From: Amycolatopsis jejuensis
GTDB lineage: Bacteria; Actinomycetota; Actinomycetes; Mycobacteriales; Pseudonocardiaceae
Reading direction: 5' to 3'
Assembly (NCBI RefSeq): GCF_000717335.1
Contig: NZ_JNYZ01000010.1
Location: 62,001-126,000, forward strand
DNA: 64,000 bases
Positions within the stretch are counted from its first letter, which is position 1. Each line of letters starts with the position of its first letter. The notes beneath the pieces were generated by a model. That model saw nothing but the letters and a program-made list of their open reading frames with translations. It did no database searches and was not told the origin of the DNA. The translations under genes and the position numbers were made by a program. Below are positions 17,905 through 26,140 of this stretch, piece by piece.

Positions 17905-19764
17905 TCAATCCCAGTCGACGTCCGCGGCCCGGGTGGCGAGATGCACGGCCAGCCGATCGTCCGGGTCGTCGAGATTCGCTGCCACCAGCCGGGTCACGCG
18001 TTCCATCCGCTGCATGACGGTATTGCGGTGCACGCCGAGCAACACCGCGGCTGCTTTCGCCGACGACTGGCAATCCAGGTACGCCCGCAGAGTCCGGATC
18101 AGCTCACCCGACGGATCGGCCTCCCGCAGCGGCGCCAGCAGGTCGGCCGCCGCGCCACGCAAGGGCGCCGAACCGTACCAGGCCGCAAGCAGCCGCCGGG
18201 TACTGACCGCGTCGAAGTGCTCGACGGTCGCCGGACGCCGGACTGTCCGCGCGAGCAGCGCCGCCTGCCGCGCCTGATCCGCCGAACGGCCGATCCCCGC
18301 CGCACCCGCGTGCGCGCCGCCGAGCCCTGCACACAACCGCAGGCCAGGATGCTCGGCTTCGACCGCAGCGAGCGCCTCCGCGACCCGGCGCGCCAGCGGT
18401 CCAGGGTCAGCCTCGGCGTCGGTCGTCGACCAGAACACCCAGCCCTCACCCCGTTCCGCAAGCGCCGCGCCGACCTGGTCCTCCAGCTCAGCCCCGAGCG
18501 CAGACAACCGCACGGCCGGTGCGGCGGCCGACACCTGGACGTGCACCGCCGTATGCCACCCCGCAAGCCGCCAGCCGAGCGCAGTCGCCCGCTCGACGGT
18601 GCGCCGTCCGGGATCATCGGGTTGTTCGATGATTTCGTTGAGCAGCAACGACCTTCGCCGATGCTCCCGCTCCACCCGAACCGCATCACCCGCCACCCGC
18701 ACGGCGAACGCCAACGCAGCAATCGCCACCGCCCGCCGGATCGGCTCGAGCAGCACGCCGGTCGCCGACGCAGGCAGCCGCACCACAATCCACGAAACCG
18801 CCGGGCCTACTGGGTCGACCTGCACTGGCTGGAGGAGCAAATCGGTGCCGCGGAGGTGGACCGTGGTGGCGACCGGGTGCGAGGTGCTCAGTTCAGCGCC
18901 GGTCTCGGCCTCGGACGCGGTCTCGGCGCCGGTCTTGGTCGCGGTCTTGGTCGCGGTCTTGGCGCCAGTCTTGGCCGCGGTCTCAGCGCCGCTCCTGGTC
19001 GCGGTTTCGGCGCCAGTCTTGGTCGCGGTCGCGGTGTTGGCCGCGGTCGCGGTGCCAGTCTTGGCCGCGGTCCCAGCGCCGCTCCTGGTCGCTGCCTCAG
19101 CGCCGCTCCTGGTCGCTGTCTCAGCGCCGGTCTTGGTCGCGGGCCCAGCACCGCTCCTGGTCGCGGTCTCGGCACCGGTCTCGGCCTCGGTCGCCTCGCC
19201 TGCGAGCAGGGCATGCACCGCCGGATTCCCGGCCACGAAACGCGATTCCGCGTCGACGAGCGCGACCGGTTCCCCAAGCGTGTCAGCCAGCATCGACGTG
19301 AGCGCATTCGCATTGGCCGGCGGCCGTTGGAACCGCCGGGCAGCATCGCTGAGCACGCGCAACCCAGCGATCTCCGGCGCCCGCACATACGGATCGAAGG
19401 CCGTGACGACGCGCACCGGCGCGAGATCCTCGACGCCGATCAGCGGCAGCGCAAACCGATCCGCCAGCCGCCGGGTGACCAAGGGAACCTGCCGCACCGT
19501 ACGAGCCGCAACCAACCCGGACAGCCCAGCCCCGGCAGCCAGCCGAATCGCGAGGTCCACGGCGAGGTCGTCAAGTGCGAGCTGCTCCCTGCCGAACACC
19601 ACGACACTGCCTGGCGCGAGAGCGGAAATCTCATGCACACTCGTGCCGACGACGACCACACGCACCGGCCGCCTCAGCCCACCGGCACCACCGAGGATTT
19701 CGTACCCCTCCAGGAGGTTCAGGTCGAGTAACTGGCCGAGCGTGACGGCAGCCGTGGTCACCAC
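17905..19764 (-). CDS. PucR-family regulator with a 100-residue repeat insertion
   Basis: 619 aa. PucR N-terminal domain (VTLGQLLDLNLLEGYEILGG..., 1-125), GAF-like domain (from about 160), and C-terminal helix-turn-helix SSAKAAAVLLGVHRNTVMQR. Residues about 191-291 are a low-complexity tract of Thr, Ala, Gly and Lys/Arg built from degenerate copies of KTGAETATRSGA. It interrupts the GAF-like domain between NPAVHALLAGE and VATTVHLRGTDLLLQ, where most relatives would have a short loop. The frame is kept open, so the protein is probably made. It likely controls the upstream DUF917/hydantoinase operon. The gene start is embedded in a set of tandem repeats upstream. Confidence 0.87.
   Translation of the reverse strand: MVTTAAVTLGQLLDLNLLEGYEILGGAGGLRRPVRVVVVGTSVHEISALAPGSVVVFGREQLALDDLAVDLAIRLAAGAGLSGLVAARTVRQVPLVTRRLADRFALPLIGVEDLAPVRVVTAFDPYVRAPEIAGLRVLSDAARRFQRPPANANALTSMLADTLGEPVALVDAESRFVAGNPAVHALLAGEATEAETGAETATRSGAGPATKTGAETATRSGAEAATRSGAGTAAKTGTATAANTATATKTGAETATRSGAETAAKTGAKTATKTATKTGAETASEAETGAELSTSHPVATTVHLRGTDLLLQPVQVDPVGPAVSWIVVRLPASATGVLLEPIRRAVAIAALAFAVRVAGDAVRVEREHRRRSLLLNEIIEQPDDPGRRTVERATALGWRLAGWHTAVHVQVSAAAPAVRLSALGAELEDQVGAALAERGEGWVFWSTTDAEADPGPLARRVAEALAAVEAEHPGLRLCAGLGGAHAGAAGIGRSADQARQAALLARTVRRPATVEHFDAVSTRRLLAAWYGSAPLRGAAADLLAPLREADPSGELIRTLRAYLDCQSSAKAAAVLLGVHRNTVMQRMERVTRLVAANLDDPDDRLAVHLATRAADVDWD
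18892..19194 (-). repeat. In-frame coding minisatellite in the PucR gene
   Basis: About 300 bases of degenerate tandem units, mostly multiples of 6 and 12 bases, reading GGTCGCGGTCTTGGC-like on the plus strand and encoding (K/R)(T/S)GA-ETAT runs. All changes keep the reading frame. Copy-to-copy differences are mainly transitions at third positions, so expansion is not the newest event or has been under selection for the amino acids. It is a candidate variable-number tandem repeat. Confidence 0.85.
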
Positions 19765-19980
19765 GAGACCACCTCCGCCGGATCGAGCAGCTGCCCGAGC
19801 GTCACGGACGCCGGGGTCACCACAAGACCACCCCCAGCCGGTTCAGGTCGAGCAACCGGCCGAGCGCGACAGACGCCGACGTCACCACGAGACCACCACC
19901 AGCAGATCCAGACCCAGCAACCAACCGAGCGCGACGGACACCCGACTCACCACGAGATCACCTCCGCCGGATCCAGCACC
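19736..19980 (-). repeat. Four tandem copies of a gene-junction sequence
   Basis: Copies begin at about 19736, 19795, 19860 and 19925 (spacing 59, 65, 65). On the minus strand each copy reads as the end of the upstream hydantoinase-like gene (DPAEVxSW) joined to the start of the PucR gene (VT-x-x-SVxLGxLLD). The outermost copies are the true 3' end of one gene and the true 5' end of the next; the two inner ones fill the intergenic space. This looks like repeated tandem duplication of the gene junction. Confidence 0.8.
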
Positions 19981-21341
19981 GGCCCGATCGCCATAACCTG
20001 CAGCCGTGCCGCGGGCACCGGAACGTAGGTCATCAACGCCTCCCGCACCGGAATTTCCCGCAGCCGTGCCGGGTCCGCGCCCGCGCGCAAGGCCGCGTCG
20101 GCCGCCAGTCTGCGCGCTCGCGTCACCGCGTCCTGCCTGCCGCCGGAGCCCTGCCAGAAGATCCGGTCCACCGAGCCCGCCGCTTCCGCGGTCGCCGCTC
20201 CGACCGCCGCCACGAGGTCGCGTTCCTCCGGCGGCAACGTCTCGCCGACATCCACCACCGGGAGATCATCCTGCCGCGCCAGCACTTCCGCCAATCGCTC
20301 GCGCGGCACCACGGTCAGGCGCGGCATCCGCAATCCCGTCCGAAGACCCTCGATTTCCCGCGGTACTCCGGAATCCGGCAAGACCCCGTCGACCGTCACC
20401 CCGACGACCGCTTCGTCCGGACCGACCTCGACCACCACCGCGGACGACACTCCCGCCAGCCGCGCGGCGCCGTGGATCAAGCTGCCACGGGCCGCGCCGA
20501 GCCAGGCAGTGGCGTGCCGATGCGCGTCCGCAGCAGGCAGCACCGTGCCCTCGCCGCGGACCACGTACAGCTCGGCGTCCGTGGTACGCAAAACCGTTGC
20601 CAGCGCGTCGATTCGCGTTGCAGCAGCGTTGGCCAGCATCGCGTCGAGCACGGCAGTGTGCTCGCGCTCCAGAAGTCCGATTGCCTCCGTTTCGGCGCCG
20701 CGGACCACTGGGATGTCCGGCCCGAGTTCGTCGGCGAGCAAGGCCGTAGCTTGTTGTTCGTGTTCGGGATTCTCCAGCGCGTGCACCCCGGCGACCGCGA
20801 CCGCGTCGACCCTCCCCGCACACGCGCGCGCGAATTCGGCCACTGCAGGCAGGTCCAGGTCAGCGGCGACCCGGCCGTCGTACTCGTGCCCGCCACGCAC
20901 CATGCGCACCGGACCCACGAGTGACGTCCGCGCCCAGCCGACGAGCGGCGGCACCACAGTCGCGGCCGGCGCACCGATGCGCAGCACGCCGACGCGTGCC
21001 CCGTCCACGAGCGCGGGCTGCGTTCGCAGCACACCGCCGCGAACGCCCTCCGCCAGCGCGGGCTGCGTTCCCACCACGCCAACGCGCGTCCCGTCAACCG
21101 GCGCGGGATGCCTTCGCGGCACACCGACGCGTGCACCATCGGTCAGCATGGGCGGCGGCAGAATCGCCACCACCCGGTCGACCGGCCCGATCCCGCTCGC
21201 GAAGAACGCCTTCAGCACCTGCTCCGGTGCATCCCGTCCCGGCCGCCCGCGATGCACCGCGACGATCCGCCCGTCCCGGTCCAGCGCAACAGCGCGAGCC
21301 CCTACACCATCCAACCCCACCCTCAACCCGCTACTCATCAT
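19947..21341 (-). CDS. Hydantoinase/oxoprolinase A-like protein
   Basis: 464 aa; ATG 21341 overlaps the DUF917 stop (ATGA). The start LRVGLDGVGARAVALDRDGRIVA and later GVHALENPEHEQQATALLADELG, LLEREHTAVLDAMLANAA and VGETLPPEERDLVAAVGAATAEAAGSVD are typical of HyuA-like ATP-dependent amidohydrolase subunits, though shorter than the usual 500-700 aa. Residues 66-126 are four tandem 15-residue units of the form (V/T)DGARVGVLRTQPAL, which appear to be expansions of a single native segment. With DUF917 and M20 enzymes alongside, a role in opening a hydantoin-like ring is likely. The substrate is not known. Confidence 0.75.
   Translation of the reverse strand: MMSSGLRVGLDGVGARAVALDRDGRIVAVHRGRPGRDAPEQVLKAFFASGIGPVDRVVAILPPPMLTDGARVGVPRRHPAPVDGTRVGVVGTQPALAEGVRGGVLRTQPALVDGARVGVLRIGAPAATVVPPLVGWARTSLVGPVRMVRGGHEYDGRVAADLDLPAVAEFARACAGRVDAVAVAGVHALENPEHEQQATALLADELGPDIPVVRGAETEAIGLLEREHTAVLDAMLANAAATRIDALATVLRTTDAELYVVRGEGTVLPAADAHRHATAWLGAARGSLIHGAARLAGVSSAVVVEVGPDEAVVGVTVDGVLPDSGVPREIEGLRTGLRMPRLTVVPRERLAEVLARQDDLPVVDVGETLPPEERDLVAAVGAATAEAAGSVDRIFWQGSGGRQDAVTRARRLAADAALRAGADPARLREIPVREALMTYVPVPAARLQVMAIGPVLDPAEVISW
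20964..21146 (-). repeat. Four 45-base in-frame tandem repeats in the hydantoinase-like gene
   Basis: Four head-to-tail 45-base units encode 15-residue copies: LTDGARVGVPRRHPAP, VDGTRVGVVGTQPAL, AEGVRGGVLRTQPAL and VDGARVGVLRIGAPA. The period is an exact multiple of three, so the frame is kept. The last copy runs smoothly into the downstream conserved sequence, suggesting it is the ancestral one. Confidence 0.85.
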
Positions 21342-22381
21342 GCACCACCGAACCGCACCGGATCAACCGAATATCCGAACGCGCGCGGACCCACCATCGC
21401 CAATCCTGCGTCGGTGTGCCATCGCGCGTCACCCGGGCTGACCAGAACGTGTATTTCTTGTCCCAGCACCAGATCCACCGTCTGCACCAGGATGCCGGTA
21501 TCCGCGTCGGCGAAGGTGATGAGGTCCGGAACCGTTGCCAGCACAGTGCCATCGCGGCTGAGGACCAGGTTTTCGTTCTGGAAGTCGATGCGGGCGAACC
21601 CGTCCGGCGTGCGCAGCGAGACAACGCCGCGCGGCCAGCCGTCGGTGGAGTTCTGCACGAGTTCCGCGACCGTTCCCGTGCACACCAGACTTCCGCCGCA
21701 CGCACGCAGAAACGGCTCCAGGCCAGGCTCGGCGAGCGCCGCCCCGATCCGCGCGCATTCCGACACCGCGCCGGCAGTACCCAGTCCGGCACAATCCGCC
21801 GCCGTGACACGGTACGCACTGATCAACGCGACCAGCCCGAGCGACGGCATCACCGCACGGAGCATCTCCCCCAGCACAGTCGCCTCGCCGCTGGTGAACT
21901 CCGCCACCACCCCGGCCCCGCCGACGACCGTGACCGGCGCGACCGGATGTCCGGCCAAATGCAGCAGAGTCAGGTCGATCGACGGCAGCGTGCGACCCAT
22001 CAGATCGGCGTCCAGGCACGGCAACCCGAGTTGCGCGGCGACCGCCAGCGGCACGGCCAGGTTCACGCTCCCCCGCTGCACCGGCAGCACTGCCACGCAT
22101 TCGCGGCCCGCACGCGCCTCCACCGCCGAACGCAACGTCTCCGCGTCCGCCAAGCTGTGCGCCTTCTCGGCCAGCGCGTACGGAACACCGGCGGAAATCA
22201 CCGGCAGCACGAACGCGTCGGGGTCGAACCGGGCGGCGTCGACCAGCGGAACCGGACCGTGCCGACGGAGCGCGGCGACGAGCATTTCTCGCCCGAGGTG
22301 CAGGTCACCGCCGCCTCCGCTGCCGAAATGCGCGGCGCCGCGGAGGACGTCGTCGAGCGCGCCTTCGGTCACCTGCTCCAT
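21338..22381 (-). CDS. DUF917 (S-methyl-thiohydantoin desulfurase-like) protein
   Basis: 347 aa with the DUF917 N-terminal signature (AAHFGSGGGGDLHLGREML) and the later conserved PCLDADLMGRTLPSIDL and TVGGAG-like segments. The Pfam family is named for S-methyl thiohydantoin desulfurase, and members usually sit next to hydantoinase-like genes, as here. It probably acts on or binds a hydantoin-type or related N-heterocycle. It overlaps the next gene by ATGA and follows the M20 gene after nine bases. Confidence 0.85.
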   Translation of the reverse strand: MEQVTEGALDDVLRGAAHFGSGGGGDLHLGREMLVAALRRHGPVPLVDAARFDPDAFVLPVISAGVPYALAEKAHSLADAETLRSAVEARAGRECVAVLPVQRGSVNLAVPLAVAAQLGLPCLDADLMGRTLPSIDLTLLHLAGHPVAPVTVVGGAGVVAEFTSGEATVLGEMLRAVMPSLGLVALISAYRVTAADCAGLGTAGAVSECARIGAALAEPGLEPFLRACGGSLVCTGTVAELVQNSTDGWPRGVVSLRTPDGFARIDFQNENLVLSRDGTVLATVPDLITFADADTGILVQTVDLVLGQEIHVLVSPGDARWHTDAGLAMVGPRAFGYSVDPVRFGGA

Positions 22382-22390
22382 CCGGAAACC

Positions 22391-23530
22391 TTAACTGCCA
22401 CCCCGGAAATTCGCGTACAACCGGGCGAAGGTCCGTGCTGCCGTCGCCAGGTCGGCGACCACCACGTATTCGTCGGCGGCATGGGCGACCTTCATCGAGC
22501 CCGGGCCGTACACCACCGCCGGAATGCCGAGCTGGTTACGGAGAAACCTCGCATCGGTACCGAGATACAGCCCGCGGATCGGCGCGCTGTCCGCCGCTTC
22601 TCGCACTTGAGACACGAACGGGTGATCCGCTTCGATTTGAGAACCTTCGGCGAACGCCAGGACGTCTGCCTCGATATGAAAATCTCCCACTGCATCGACA
22701 AGTTCAAACAAGCTCTTCAGCGCTTCTTCCGCCGACTGGCCGGGCAGCACCCGCCGGTCCAGCCTGATCCGGCAGCTCGCGGCGACCACGTTGGCCGAGA
22801 CCCCGCCCTCGATGGTCCCGGCGTTGCACGTGGGCGAGCCGAGCAGCGGATGCTGCGCGCCGAAATCGGCCAGGTGCAGAGCCGTGACGATCCTGGCCGC
22901 GTCGGCCACCGCAGACCGCCCGACGGCCGGGTCGCTGCCGTGCGCGGCTTTGCCGTGCACGGTCAGTTCCACGAGCAACGCACCCCGTTCCGCCACGCAC
23001 ACCTGCAGGTCGCTGGGCTCGGGCACCACGGCTGCGTCGGCCCGCACGCGCCCGGACGCGACCAGCGCCTGGGTACCGGCTTGGCTGCCGGTTTCCTCGT
23101 CGGCGACGAAGTGGAACGCGAGCGTCGACGGCGGCTCGATCCCGGCGTCCCGGCAAGCCCGCAACCCCTCGATCGCCGCGGCGATCCCGCCCTTCATGTC
23201 GCAGGCGCCCCGCCCGTACAACCGGTCACCGCGCACCTCGCCACCGAACGGCGGCACCGACCAGTCGGCCTCGGTCACCGGCACGGTGTCGATGTGCCCG
23301 TTGACGAGCAGGGTCGGCCCATCGCCACGCCCGACGGTGGCCAGCACGGACGGCCGCCCCAGCACGGGTTCGAAGATCTCGATCTCGGCGCCGAGCTCAC
23401 GCATCACCGCCACGAGCGGTTCCACCACGGGCTGCTCGCCACCGGGCGGATTCCTGGTGTCGCACTGGATCAGCCGACTGGTCAGCTCGGTTACGCGGCG
23501 CTCGTCCACGGCTCCTGCGACGTCGGTCAT
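22391..23530 (-). CDS. M20-family metallopeptidase (ArgE/DapE/CPG2-like)
   Basis: 379 aa. Metal ligands and catalytic residues appear in order: GHIDTVPV (about 78-85), YGRGACDMKGG (about 110-120, bridging Asp), ADEETGS (about 145, catalytic Glu and ligand), VPEPSD and a C-terminal His in KVAHAADEYV. The insertion dimerisation domain carries HGKAAHGSDP. This co-catalytic zinc family removes N-acyl or N-carbamoyl groups from amino acids, which would fit the step after hydantoin ring opening. ATG 23530 overlaps the stop of the preceding repetitive gene. Confidence 0.9.
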   Translation of the reverse strand: MTDVAGAVDERRVTELTSRLIQCDTRNPPGGEQPVVEPLVAVMRELGAEIEIFEPVLGRPSVLATVGRGDGPTLLVNGHIDTVPVTEADWSVPPFGGEVRGDRLYGRGACDMKGGIAAAIEGLRACRDAGIEPPSTLAFHFVADEETGSQAGTQALVASGRVRADAAVVPEPSDLQVCVAERGALLVELTVHGKAAHGSDPAVGRSAVADAARIVTALHLADFGAQHPLLGSPTCNAGTIEGGVSANVVAASCRIRLDRRVLPGQSAEEALKSLFELVDAVGDFHIEADVLAFAEGSQIEADHPFVSQVREAADSAPIRGLYLGTDARFLRNQLGIPAVVYGPGSMKVAHAADEYVVVADLATAARTFARLYANFRGGS

Positions 23531-23976
23531 CGAGCCCCTCCCGGCATTGTGGCGGACGCCCTGCCGTTGAGAAAACCCAGCGGCGCCAACCCTTCCGCAA
23601 ACCCGGCCTGCGCCGAACGGACCACCCCATCGCCGCGGCCCGGCAGCACCTTCGACAGTGGCTCCAGTGCGACCGGCGACTCCACTGTCGCCAGCGGCAG
23701 CTCGGTCACGAGCGGCTCCACCACCAGCCGCTCCACCGCCGCCAGCGGCAGCCCCGTCACCGACAGCTCCACCGCGACCAGAGGCAGCTCCGTCACCAGC
23801 GGCACCACCGCCACCGGCGACTCCACCGTCGCGAGCGACAGCTCCGGGACCAACGGCACCACCGCCACCGACGGCAACACCGTCACCTGCCCACCACCGG
23901 ACCGATCCCTCGCGTCACCCCCCACCACCCGACCGGTCGACCCCCGCACATCAGCCGCATCCGCAACGTCGATCAC
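23527..23976 (-). CDS. Repetitive 149-aa protein with a DUF1028-derived C-terminus
   Basis: 149 aa from GTG 23976. Both ends are translationally coupled: its GTG overlaps the DUF1028 stop (GTGA), and its TGA overlaps the M20 start (ATGA). The middle (about 30-110) is built from hydrophobic/acidic repeats such as PLVTELPLATVESPVA, with Val, Leu and Glu dominant. The last 25 residues (FAEGLAPLGFLNGR...) copy the C-terminus of the DUF1028 protein upstream (FVEGLAPLGFLDAE...), and the DNA is 36/40 identical over that stretch. So this ORF seems to be born from duplication of the upstream gene end plus repeat expansion. I recognise no known function; expression is suggested only by the intact overlaps. 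Confidence 0.6.
   Translation of the reverse strand: MIDVADAADVRGSTGRVVGGDARDRSGGGQVTVLPSVAVVPLVPELSLATVESPVAVVPLVTELPLVAVELSVTGLPLAAVERLVVEPLVTELPLATVESPVALEPLSKVLPGRGDGVVRSAQAGFAEGLAPLGFLNGRASATMPGGAR
23569..23608 (-). repeat. Direct repeat copy A of a gene 3' end
   Basis: 40 bases, 36 identical to 24015-24054. Encodes EGLAPLGFLN near the C-terminus of the repetitive 149-aa protein. Together with copy B it brackets a 446-base segment that contains almost the whole repetitive gene. Confidence 0.85.
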
Positions 23977-24902
23977 CGTACGCCTCCCACCAACGCAGCG
24001 AGGGCCTCCGCATCGAGAAAACCCAACGGCGCCAACCCCTCCACGAACCCGGCCAACGCCGGACGAAAGGCAGCAACCTCCGCGAACAACGCAGCCGCCT
24101 CAGCGAACCGCCTCGCCCGGGCGAGCAGCACCGAACGCCAGAAATCGGCCTCGCGATTGTCCGGCCCGATCGCCTCCGCGGCCTCGGCCAGCCCAGCCAA
24201 CCGCGCGTCCAGCTCCTCCGACGACACGCCCGCAAACGGCCCGAGAGAAAGGCCACGACTGAACATCACTCCACCCACCACCGCAAAGGCCCGCGCGCGC
24301 GGAACCAGCCGGGCGAGCTCGGCGAGTGGATCGGGGTGGTCGTCGACCCGCAGGTCCACCACCACCTCGTTCCACGGTTCCGCGGTGCGCTTGCCGGACA
24401 CCACCAGCAGCGCCGCCGACTGTGACCCGCGTACGTCGCCGCCGGCTGACTCACCGGCCTGCAGTCCGGCGAGGATCCGCGACGCGAGGTCGCCTTGCGC
24501 GGATTCGAAAGCTGCGAGGGCAGCGTCGCAGACCTCCGGCGTGGCGAGCATGTTTCCCTGCACGGTCACCTGATCGCCTTGCGCGGAAACAGCATTCGGT
24601 GCGCACGACGAGCCGGTGTGGGTACCGACGAGACCCTGCGCATCGACCACGCCGAGCTGCCGGTACGCGGCATCGGCATCCCCGGCGACGAGAATGTCCA
24701 CAGTAGATTGAGAGGTGACGCCCTGGCGTAGCAGTGAAAGGCCGTTCGGCCCGTGCCCGACGTTGACGAAAGCCTGCGTCGCGACCGCTCCGACGCCCGC
24801 TTCCGCCCACGGGAGCAGCGCGCCGACGCCGAGGAAGTGCGTCTGCGCGCCGACGCCAAGGTGTCCGGTCGCCGGGTCCCGTGCCACGATGGAGTAGGTC
24901 AC
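23973..24902 (-). CDS. DUF1028 (Ntn-hydrolase-like) protein
   Basis: 309 aa from GTG 24902, overlapping the hydrolase stop (GTGA). It has the DUF1028 layout: N-terminal TYSIVARDPATGHLGVGAQTHFLGVG, GVGAVATQAFVNVGHGPNGLSLL, HTGSSCAPNAVSAQGDQVTVQGNML and GDVRGSQSAALLV, followed by a C-terminal helical part (WNEVVVDLRVDDHPDPLAEL...). The family resembles Ntn hydrolases and recurs in hydantoin and peptide-type catabolic loci. An amidohydrolase role fits the operon; the substrate is unknown. Confidence 0.85.
   Translation of the reverse strand: MTYSIVARDPATGHLGVGAQTHFLGVGALLPWAEAGVGAVATQAFVNVGHGPNGLSLLRQGVTSQSTVDILVAGDADAAYRQLGVVDAQGLVGTHTGSSCAPNAVSAQGDQVTVQGNMLATPEVCDAALAAFESAQGDLASRILAGLQAGESAGGDVRGSQSAALLVVSGKRTAEPWNEVVVDLRVDDHPDPLAELARLVPRARAFAVVGGVMFSRGLSLGPFAGVSSEELDARLAGLAEAAEAIGPDNREADFWRSVLLARARRFAEAAALFAEVAAFRPALAGFVEGLAPLGFLDAEALAALVGGVR
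24015..24054 (-). repeat. Direct repeat copy B of a gene 3' end
   Basis: 40 bases within the true 3' end of the DUF1028 gene, encoding EGLAPLGFLD. Four mismatches to copy A. Recombination between the copies would delete the repetitive gene cleanly and leave an intact DUF1028 gene next to the M20 gene. Confidence 0.85.
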
Positions 24903-25687
24903 GCAACCGCTCCCGTGTGGTCCCGGAGGATTTCCGCCACGCGGGAAGGTTCCTCGAGCATCGGCAGGTGGCCGACGCCCGGCAGGATCCGTACGGTGCC
25001 GCCGGTTGCGTCGGCGAGTTCGCGGGACATGTCCGGCGGGCAGGTCGGGTCCTCGGTACCGGCGACCGCCAGCACGGGTGCGGAGACTTTCCCGGCGAGA
25101 TGGCGGATGTCGGCCCCGAAAGCGCCGTGCAGGATCGCCGCGACGACGCTTTCCGCGCGCGTGCCTACCGCCGTCGCCATGACCTCGCGTACCCGTGGGG
25201 ACCCGAGATGGGCCTGTCCGATGATCTGCGGCACCAGGTCGGCGAAGTAGTTCGCCGTGCCCTTCTGCCGTAGCTCGGCGACCATCTCGTCGATCGCCTC
25301 CGCCGGGACGCCGGTGCCGAGTGTCGACCCGAAGGTCGTCACGCTCAGCACCTGCTCCGGGTACAGCGCGGCCAGCGCAACGGAAATCGTCCCGCCGAGC
25401 GAGCCTCCGGCTAGGTGTACGCGGTCGAGGTCGAGGGCGTCGAGCACAGCGAGCACGTCCGGCGCGTAGCCGCCCTCCACGGTGAACGGCTCCAGCGGGG
25501 CCGATTCGCCGTGGCCGCGCAGGTCGACGGCCACCACCGGCCGGTCGACGAGTGCGGCTACGTCGGTCCACACCACCGCGGCGGAGTTGATCGGGTGCAG
25601 GAGCACGAGCGGGTCGCCGGGGCGGTTGCCGGTGGTGCGCACCACCGACAACCGGCCGTCCTCGACGTTCAGCCGTTCCAGCGGCAT
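24899..25687 (-). CDS. Alpha/beta hydrolase (enol-lactonase/esterase-like)
   Basis: 262 aa. LVLLHPINSAAVVWTDV near residue 28 supplies the oxyanion region, GGSLGG (about 94) the serine elbow, GTEDPTCPPDMSREL the acid, and GVGHLPMLEEP the histidine. It resembles 3-oxoadipate enol-lactonases and related hydrolases of ring catabolism. It starts one base after the SnoaL-like stop and is the third gene of the operon. The substrate is not predictable. Confidence 0.85.
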   Translation of the reverse strand: MPLERLNVEDGRLSVVRTTGNRPGDPLVLLHPINSAAVVWTDVAALVDRPVVAVDLRGHGESAPLEPFTVEGGYAPDVLAVLDALDLDRVHLAGGSLGGTISVALAALYPEQVLSVTTFGSTLGTGVPAEAIDEMVAELRQKGTANYFADLVPQIIGQAHLGSPRVREVMATAVGTRAESVVAAILHGAFGADIRHLAGKVSAPVLAVAGTEDPTCPPDMSRELADATGGTVRILPGVGHLPMLEEPSRVAEILRDHTGAVA

Positions 25688-25688
25688 G

Positions 25689-26138
25689 TCATTCCGTCCC
25701 GTACTTCGGCATCTGCTGGTCCTGGATGCTGCAGTGCATGTGCCAGATCCGCCACGCGGGCTTGCCGTTGCCGTCGTCGCGGCGGTAGACCTCCGTGGCG
25801 CGGAACGGGGTCGCTACCGCGTCGCCGGGCTTGCCGTCCGGGCCGGGCATCACGAGGTCGCAGGTGCCCTCGGCAGTGAGCACGGCGACGTCGCCGAACA
25901 CCTGCACGTCCGGACCCACCACGTCCTTGATCGCGGTGATGTTCACGCCGAGCGCAGGCAGGTTGAGCCACAGCCGGTGCTTGTCCAGTACGCCCTGGTA
26001 GGTGTGCCCGTTGAGGTTGAACTGGTGGTAGCCGTCGCCTTCGGGGAAGTACGGCAGCATCCGGTCGGCGATCAGCCCGACGTTCGCGTCGTACCAGCCG
26101 TTGTGCACCGCGAGGATCTGCTCGAGGTCGCCAGCCAT
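25689..26138 (-). CDS. SnoaL/NTF2-like protein
   Basis: 149 aa cone-shaped alpha+beta fold: ILAVHNGWYDANVGLIADRMLPYFPEGDGYHQFNLNG at the start and a Trp/His-rich end (WRIWHMHCSIQDQQMP). ATG 26138 is preferred because AGGA lies six bases upstream; ATG 26144 is too close to it. Such proteins are often small isomerases, cyclases or dehydratases in catabolic operons. It follows the LLM oxidoreductase after two bases. Confidence 0.8.
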   Translation of the reverse strand: MAGDLEQILAVHNGWYDANVGLIADRMLPYFPEGDGYHQFNLNGHTYQGVLDKHRLWLNLPALGVNITAIKDVVGPDVQVFGDVAVLTAEGTCDLVMPGPDGKPGDAVATPFRATEVYRRDDGNGKPAWRIWHMHCSIQDQQMPKYGTE

Positions 26139-26140
26139 GG

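Noticed and set aside
20921..24262. Plus-strand frame of 1113 codons across the DUF917 operon
   Set aside because: Antisense to five real, overlapping genes; composition is shadow-like.
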